From NCBI GenBank assembly GCA_023265785.1, contig JAHFSL010000022.1:1-14005 (forward strand): 14,005 nucleotides of DNA. The letters are read 5' to 3'. Shown in pieces: positions 11,761 through 14,005 of the stretch (the first letter of the stretch is position 1; each line of letters opens with the position of its first letter). Source of the stretch: Candidatus Coatesiibacteriota bacterium. Lineage in GTDB: Bacteria > Oederibacteriota > CAKKQC01. A model generated the notes under the pieces. The model had not been told where the DNA came from. It ran no database searches and saw nothing but the letters and a program-made list of their open reading frames with translations. A program made the translations under genes and the position numbers.

Positions 11761-13304
11761 CAGATCAGGCCCTGCTCGACGAACGCATCCAATGTGTTCT
11801 GGGGCATTCCTCGATCCTTGATCTCTCGACCAAGGTGGATCAGGGCATCCTTGGATGGGAAGCCCAGCGCCCGGAGATCGGTTGCATTGACTTGAGTATG
11901 TCCGCTGAACTGCCTGAAATACACGTCAACCATCGTTGAGTTGAGAAAGGCGGCCAGCCCCTCGGCCAGCTCCATGGGCATCCCATGCCCGGACAGGTGG
12001 AAATAGTTAAGGTGATTTTCAAACCCCACGAGGTCTGACGGAACAAGATTCGGGTCAAAGACGCAGGCAACAATTCTCCTTCGCTCTTCCTTCGCCGTAA
12101 AGCGCTTTACCAACACGTACACTCCTGCTGGAACAAGAAGCCCGCGTGTCTGATCATCAATCTTGATCGCATTCGGTTTTCTCGACTCCTTCTTCGGCCA
12201 ATGCACGGTGCCACCATTGAAATGGCAAGGATAGATCAGCGGAGCCGTGCCATCTTCCGGATTATCACGAAGGAAGCCTCTCGCCCGGAAATCAACAACC
12301 CGTCCCGTAGAAACAGAGAGTCCAAGTGCTTCCAGCCTATTCGTGTGCAACCTCATTGCAGTCCTTGCAAGCTTCTGGACCCTGTCGGTGACAAGGTGAA
12401 TAAACCGCTCCGGATCATTGGGTGCAACAACGTCCTCGAACTGCGCGAGCCGCTCGACGATCGGACTGTCAGGCGCACCGCTACTCGTTGAAATCACGAC
12501 CTTCCCGGGTTGAGCCTCACCCTTGACGGCATGACAGATAACATTCTCTTGTAAGACATCATCACGACTGAATGCAGCCGATCTCGACTCGAAGATGTGA
12601 AGTCGGCAGAGCGACATGGATTCAAGGAATGCAACGCGAAACGGCTTGAAGTAGGGGCCGTTACAAAAACTACGCGGGGTGATGGCCACAAGTTCGCCAC
12701 CTTGGACCAGCACCTTGGTAATGAGTGCAACGAAGCCCGAATAGAGGTTGCTGGTTTCAATTCCGACTGATCGAAGAAGCCTGCGCTCAGCAGAGTCGGC
12801 ATGAATCTTTCGGTACGGCGGATTGACGATCGCCAGGTTGTACGCTCCGGACTGATTCGAGAGCAGGTCGTTGCGCACAAGCGGAAGCATGTTCGAGATG
12901 AAATCCCGGTTGAATATGTTGGCCTTGAATGAAATGCCGACTGACTCGCATTGTTTGCGACAATTCCCGAGTGAGCGCCTTAACTTCGCGATGAGGATTG
13001 GGTCGAGTTCATAGGCATCAACGGCAATCCTTGAGGGTTTCTTTTCCGCTGAGCAAAGGCGATCCACAAGGGCGGCAGTCAACGCACCGGCTCCGGCGCC
13101 AGCGTCCAGCAACCGGACTTCATTCCAGTCAGCCTTGAAAAAGGATGCCATGAGACTTGCAACAGGGCTCGGAGTGAGAAATTGCCCCAGCAGGCCGCGT
13201 CGCACGGTCGCCTCCACCTCAGGCGCGGGAGGGGCGACGCGAACACCCTCCCGTTCTTTGACGCGCTTCTGGAGGGGGCGGGCGTTCGTAAGATCGGTTG
13301 ACAC
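11760..13304 (-). CDS. Adenine-specific DNA methyltransferase of the PstI/BsuBI-like R-M system
   Basis: 514 aa from GTG 13304, near the size of M.PstI and M.BsuBI. It should transfer a methyl group from S-adenosylmethionine to adenine N6 in the site cut by the paired endonuclease. Motifs in order: GLLGQFLTPSPVASLM (motif X, about 38-53), LLDAGAGAGALT (motif I, SAM binding, about 65-76), YELD (motif II) and LAIVNPPYRKI with catalytic NPPY at 161-164; a large C-terminal target-recognition region follows. The frame stays open upstream to 13628, but there it is only a shadow of the RecA-like gene. GTG 13352, which overlaps that gene's TGA as GTGA, is the alternative start (530 aa). GTG 13304 is preferred because a TATACT hexamer lies six bases before it. 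By hand count 12901-12960 has 27 of 60 G+C, far below the neighbours. Confidence 0.93.
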   Translation of the reverse strand: MSTDLTNARPLQKRVKEREGVRVAPPAPEVEATVRRGLLGQFLTPSPVASLMASFFKADWNEVRLLDAGAGAGALTAALVDRLCSAEKKPSRIAVDAYELDPILIAKLRRSLGNCRKQCESVGISFKANIFNRDFISNMLPLVRNDLLSNQSGAYNLAIVNPPYRKIHADSAERRLLRSVGIETSNLYSGFVALITKVLVQGGELVAITPRSFCNGPYFKPFRVAFLESMSLCRLHIFESRSAAFSRDDVLQENVICHAVKGEAQPGKVVISTSSGAPDSPIVERLAQFEDVVAPNDPERFIHLVTDRVQKLARTAMRLHTNRLEALGLSVSTGRVVDFRARGFLRDNPEDGTAPLIYPCHFNGGTVHWPKKESRKPNAIKIDDQTRGLLVPAGVYVLVKRFTAKEERRRIVACVFDPNLVPSDLVGFENHLNYFHLSGHGMPMELAEGLAAFLNSTMVDVYFRQFSGHTQVNATDLRALGFPSKDALIHLGREIKDRGMPQNTLDAFVEQGLI

Positions 13305-13312
13305 GGTTTCAG

Positions 13313-13318
13313 TATAGT
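13313..13318 (-). promoter_or_regulatory. Candidate -10 element of the methyltransferase gene
   Basis: On the minus strand TATACT (5 of 6 matches to TATAAT) is followed by GAAACC and then GTG 13304, so transcription would begin at the start codon. No good -35 stands 16-18 bases upstream. A short inverted repeat, GTAGA/TCTAC (arms 13337-13333 and 13327-13323), lies just before it. It may let the cassette express its methyltransferase independently of the operon. Confidence 0.35.
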
Positions 13319-13329
13319 CAAGGTAGATT

Positions 13330-13366
13330 GGCTCTACGCCGGAAGCCTTCACAGGCTCGACGCCGG
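13330..13366. repeat. Near-perfect 13-base direct repeat at the island border
   Basis: GGCTCTACGCCGG (13330-13342) and GGCTCGACGCCGG (13354-13366) match at 12 of 13 positions, 24 bases apart. One copy covers the last codons of the RecA-like gene, the other lies just past its stop. It may be a small duplication made when the restriction-modification genes arrived, or simple slippage. Confidence 0.6.
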
Positions 13367-13987
13367 GGCGAAGGGCAGGACGAGTTGCCGGGCGTCGGGG
13401 AGCGGGATGGCCCGCGGCGCCGAGGGCTCGGCCGCGGCCAGCACCCCGTTGGCGTCCTTGTCCTTGCGGCCCACCTCGACAACATGGCCGCAGGCCCGGT
13501 GCAGGAACTCGATGAGCTCCTCCCGCCCGCCGGAGCGCAGGGGTTCGGGCCGCTGGGCCACGACCACGCCCAGCCCCGTGGCCGCCAGCGCATCCAGCGC
13601 GTTGGCCACCCGGCGCGCCGCGCGCCACGCCTGGAACGGCTTCACCTCCTGGTCCGCGAGGAGGTCCAGGGGCCCGAGCACCAGCGCCCAGCGCGCCCCG
13701 GCGCGCGCGGCCTCCGCGGCGGTCTCCCGCTCCAGCAGGGCCTCGAACTGCTGCCAGGTGAACGCGCGGCTCACCCGGATTGCCGCCAGCAGGGAGGGCG
13801 CGGGCCGCCGCCGCTTTTGCGCCGCCCGCGCGAGGTGGTAGGCGTCGAAGGCGTTCGCCCCGTCCACCGCCACGATCCGCGCGCCCTGGAAGAGCAGGAA
13901 CTCGGCCGCCTCGTGCGCCAGGTCCAGCGCCCCGGACCCGTGCAGGAGCAGGGGCGAAAGTTTCTTGAGGTCAACCGGCCAGCGCAC
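13349..13987 (-). CDS. RecA/RadA-like protein with degenerate P-loop and C-terminal clamp-binding-like motif
   Basis: A 212-aa protein with a RecA-core-like plan. LLLHGSGALDLAHE (13-26) sits where a Walker A motif should be but lacks the GKT/S lysine. IVAVDGANAFDAYHLAR (38-54) and IRVSRAFTWQQFEALLE (70-86) match, from memory, an uncharacterised RecA-like family of bacteria and archaea. WALVLGPLDLL (100-110) takes the Walker B position without the usual acidic residue, and LGVVVAQRPE (139-148) is the following strand. ATP hydrolysis is therefore doubtful. The C-terminus QLVLPF (201-206) resembles beta-clamp-binding peptides such as QLVLGL of E. coli Pol IV. This points to a replication or repair partner, as RecA-like ImuA is for ImuB. 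GTG 13987 has an excellent GAGGTGA (13997-13991). The gene heads the minus-strand run in this window; what precedes it is outside. Confidence 0.82.
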   Translation of the reverse strand: MRWPVDLKKLSPLLLHGSGALDLAHEAAEFLLFQGARIVAVDGANAFDAYHLARAAQKRRRPAPSLLAAIRVSRAFTWQQFEALLERETAAEAARAGARWALVLGPLDLLADQEVKPFQAWRAARRVANALDALAATGLGVVVAQRPEPLRSGGREELIEFLHRACGHVVEVGRKDKDANGVLAAAEPSAPRAIPLPDARQLVLPFAPASSL

Positions 13988-14004
13988 GGATCACCTCAAG
14001 AAAC
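13960..14004 (-). promoter_or_regulatory. Perfect 12-base inverted repeat sequestering the ribosome binding site
   Basis: GTTTCTTGAGGT (13960-13971) and ACCTCAAGAAAC (13993-14004) are exact reverse complements separated by 21 bases. In the minus-strand mRNA the first arm contains most of the Shine-Dalgarno GAGGTGA, the loop contains GTG 13987, and the second arm encodes residues 6-9 of the RecA-like protein. The hairpin would hide the ribosome binding site; as DNA it could also be an operator. Confidence 0.6.
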
Positions 14005-14005
14005 A

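Larger units (their letters stand above)
10020..13304 (-). other. Lower-GC restriction-modification island inserted in the polymerase operon
   Basis: The methyltransferase, endonuclease and DUF5131 genes form a compact cassette with one-base and 16-base junctions. Its G+C is visibly lower than on both sides: by hand count 27 of 60 at 12901-12960 and 33 of 60 at 10381-10440, against 52 of 60 at 13681-13740. It separates the RecA-like gene from the 94-aa and polymerase genes. No transposase, integrase, tRNA or terminal inverted repeat is seen at either border. Confidence 0.65.

Noticed and set aside
11758..13352. A controller (C) protein gene for the R-M system
   Set aside because: No small helix-turn-helix frame or clear C-box is seen; the gene order and one-base overlap are enough for timing.
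10005..13360. Transposon or integrase-borne origin of the R-M island
   Set aside because: No transposase, recombinase, terminal inverted repeats or tRNA is visible at the borders; only a short direct repeat at one side.
13305..13628. Upstream open extension of the methyltransferase frame
   Set aside because: Ala/Gly/Arg/Pro-rich and out of frame with the RecA-like gene that covers the same bases; family-like sequence begins only near 13304-13352.

Overview
The window reads as high-GC DNA from an uncultured, diderm (Gram-negative) bacterium. Evidence for two membranes: a lipobox-bearing FKBP lipoprotein, a TPR protein with a barrel-like C-terminus, and a PorV/FadL-like barrel encoded beside a secreted propeller with a FlgD-like C-terminal domain. 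That last pairing is typical of FCB-group, Elusimicrobiota-like and related lineages. I cannot fix the phylum from sequence alone. No tRNA, rRNA, CRISPR array, transposase or integrase is visible, and no gap without a gene exceeds about 90 bases.

Left part (1-5001), envelope genes. A minus-strand TPR/outer-membrane protein (66-1211) is divergent from a plus-strand run: FKBP-type prolyl isomerase lipoprotein (1298-1816), secreted beta-propeller protein with FlgD-like C-terminus (1839-3179), PorV/FadL-like barrel overlapping it by 8 bases (3172-4134), and a TauE/SafE-type permease (4156-5001). The shared 86-base intergenic region holds promoter-like hexamers placed so close to both start codons that leaderless transcripts are likely.

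Right part (5006-13987), one uninterrupted minus-strand run. In transcription order: a RecA/RadA-like protein with a degenerate P-loop and a C-terminal clamp-binding-like motif (13987-13349); a restriction-modification set of a PstI/BsuBI-like adenine methyltransferase (13304-11760) and BsuBI/PstI-family endonuclease (11760-10771); a three-cysteine DUF5131 (phage Gp37/Gp68) protein (10754-10020); a 94-aa conserved small protein (10004-9720); an AlbA_2/HATPase/winged-helix protein (9632-8217); a possible 42-aa protein (8220-8092); a family B DNA polymerase of the archaeal PolB2 'inactivated' type (8213-5718); and a DUF72 protein overlapping its end (5803-5006).

My reading is that the RecA-like protein, the 94-aa protein, the PolB2-like polymerase and perhaps DUF72 form a DNA-damage or lesion-tolerance operon, analogous in logic to the ImuA-ImuB-DnaE2 mutasome (RecA-like partner plus a polymerase with a disrupted active site). 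A lower-GC restriction-modification island has been inserted into it. A perfect 12-base inverted repeat that includes the ribosome binding site of the first gene suggests control of the operon. The functional link is inference; the gene identities rest on visible motifs.
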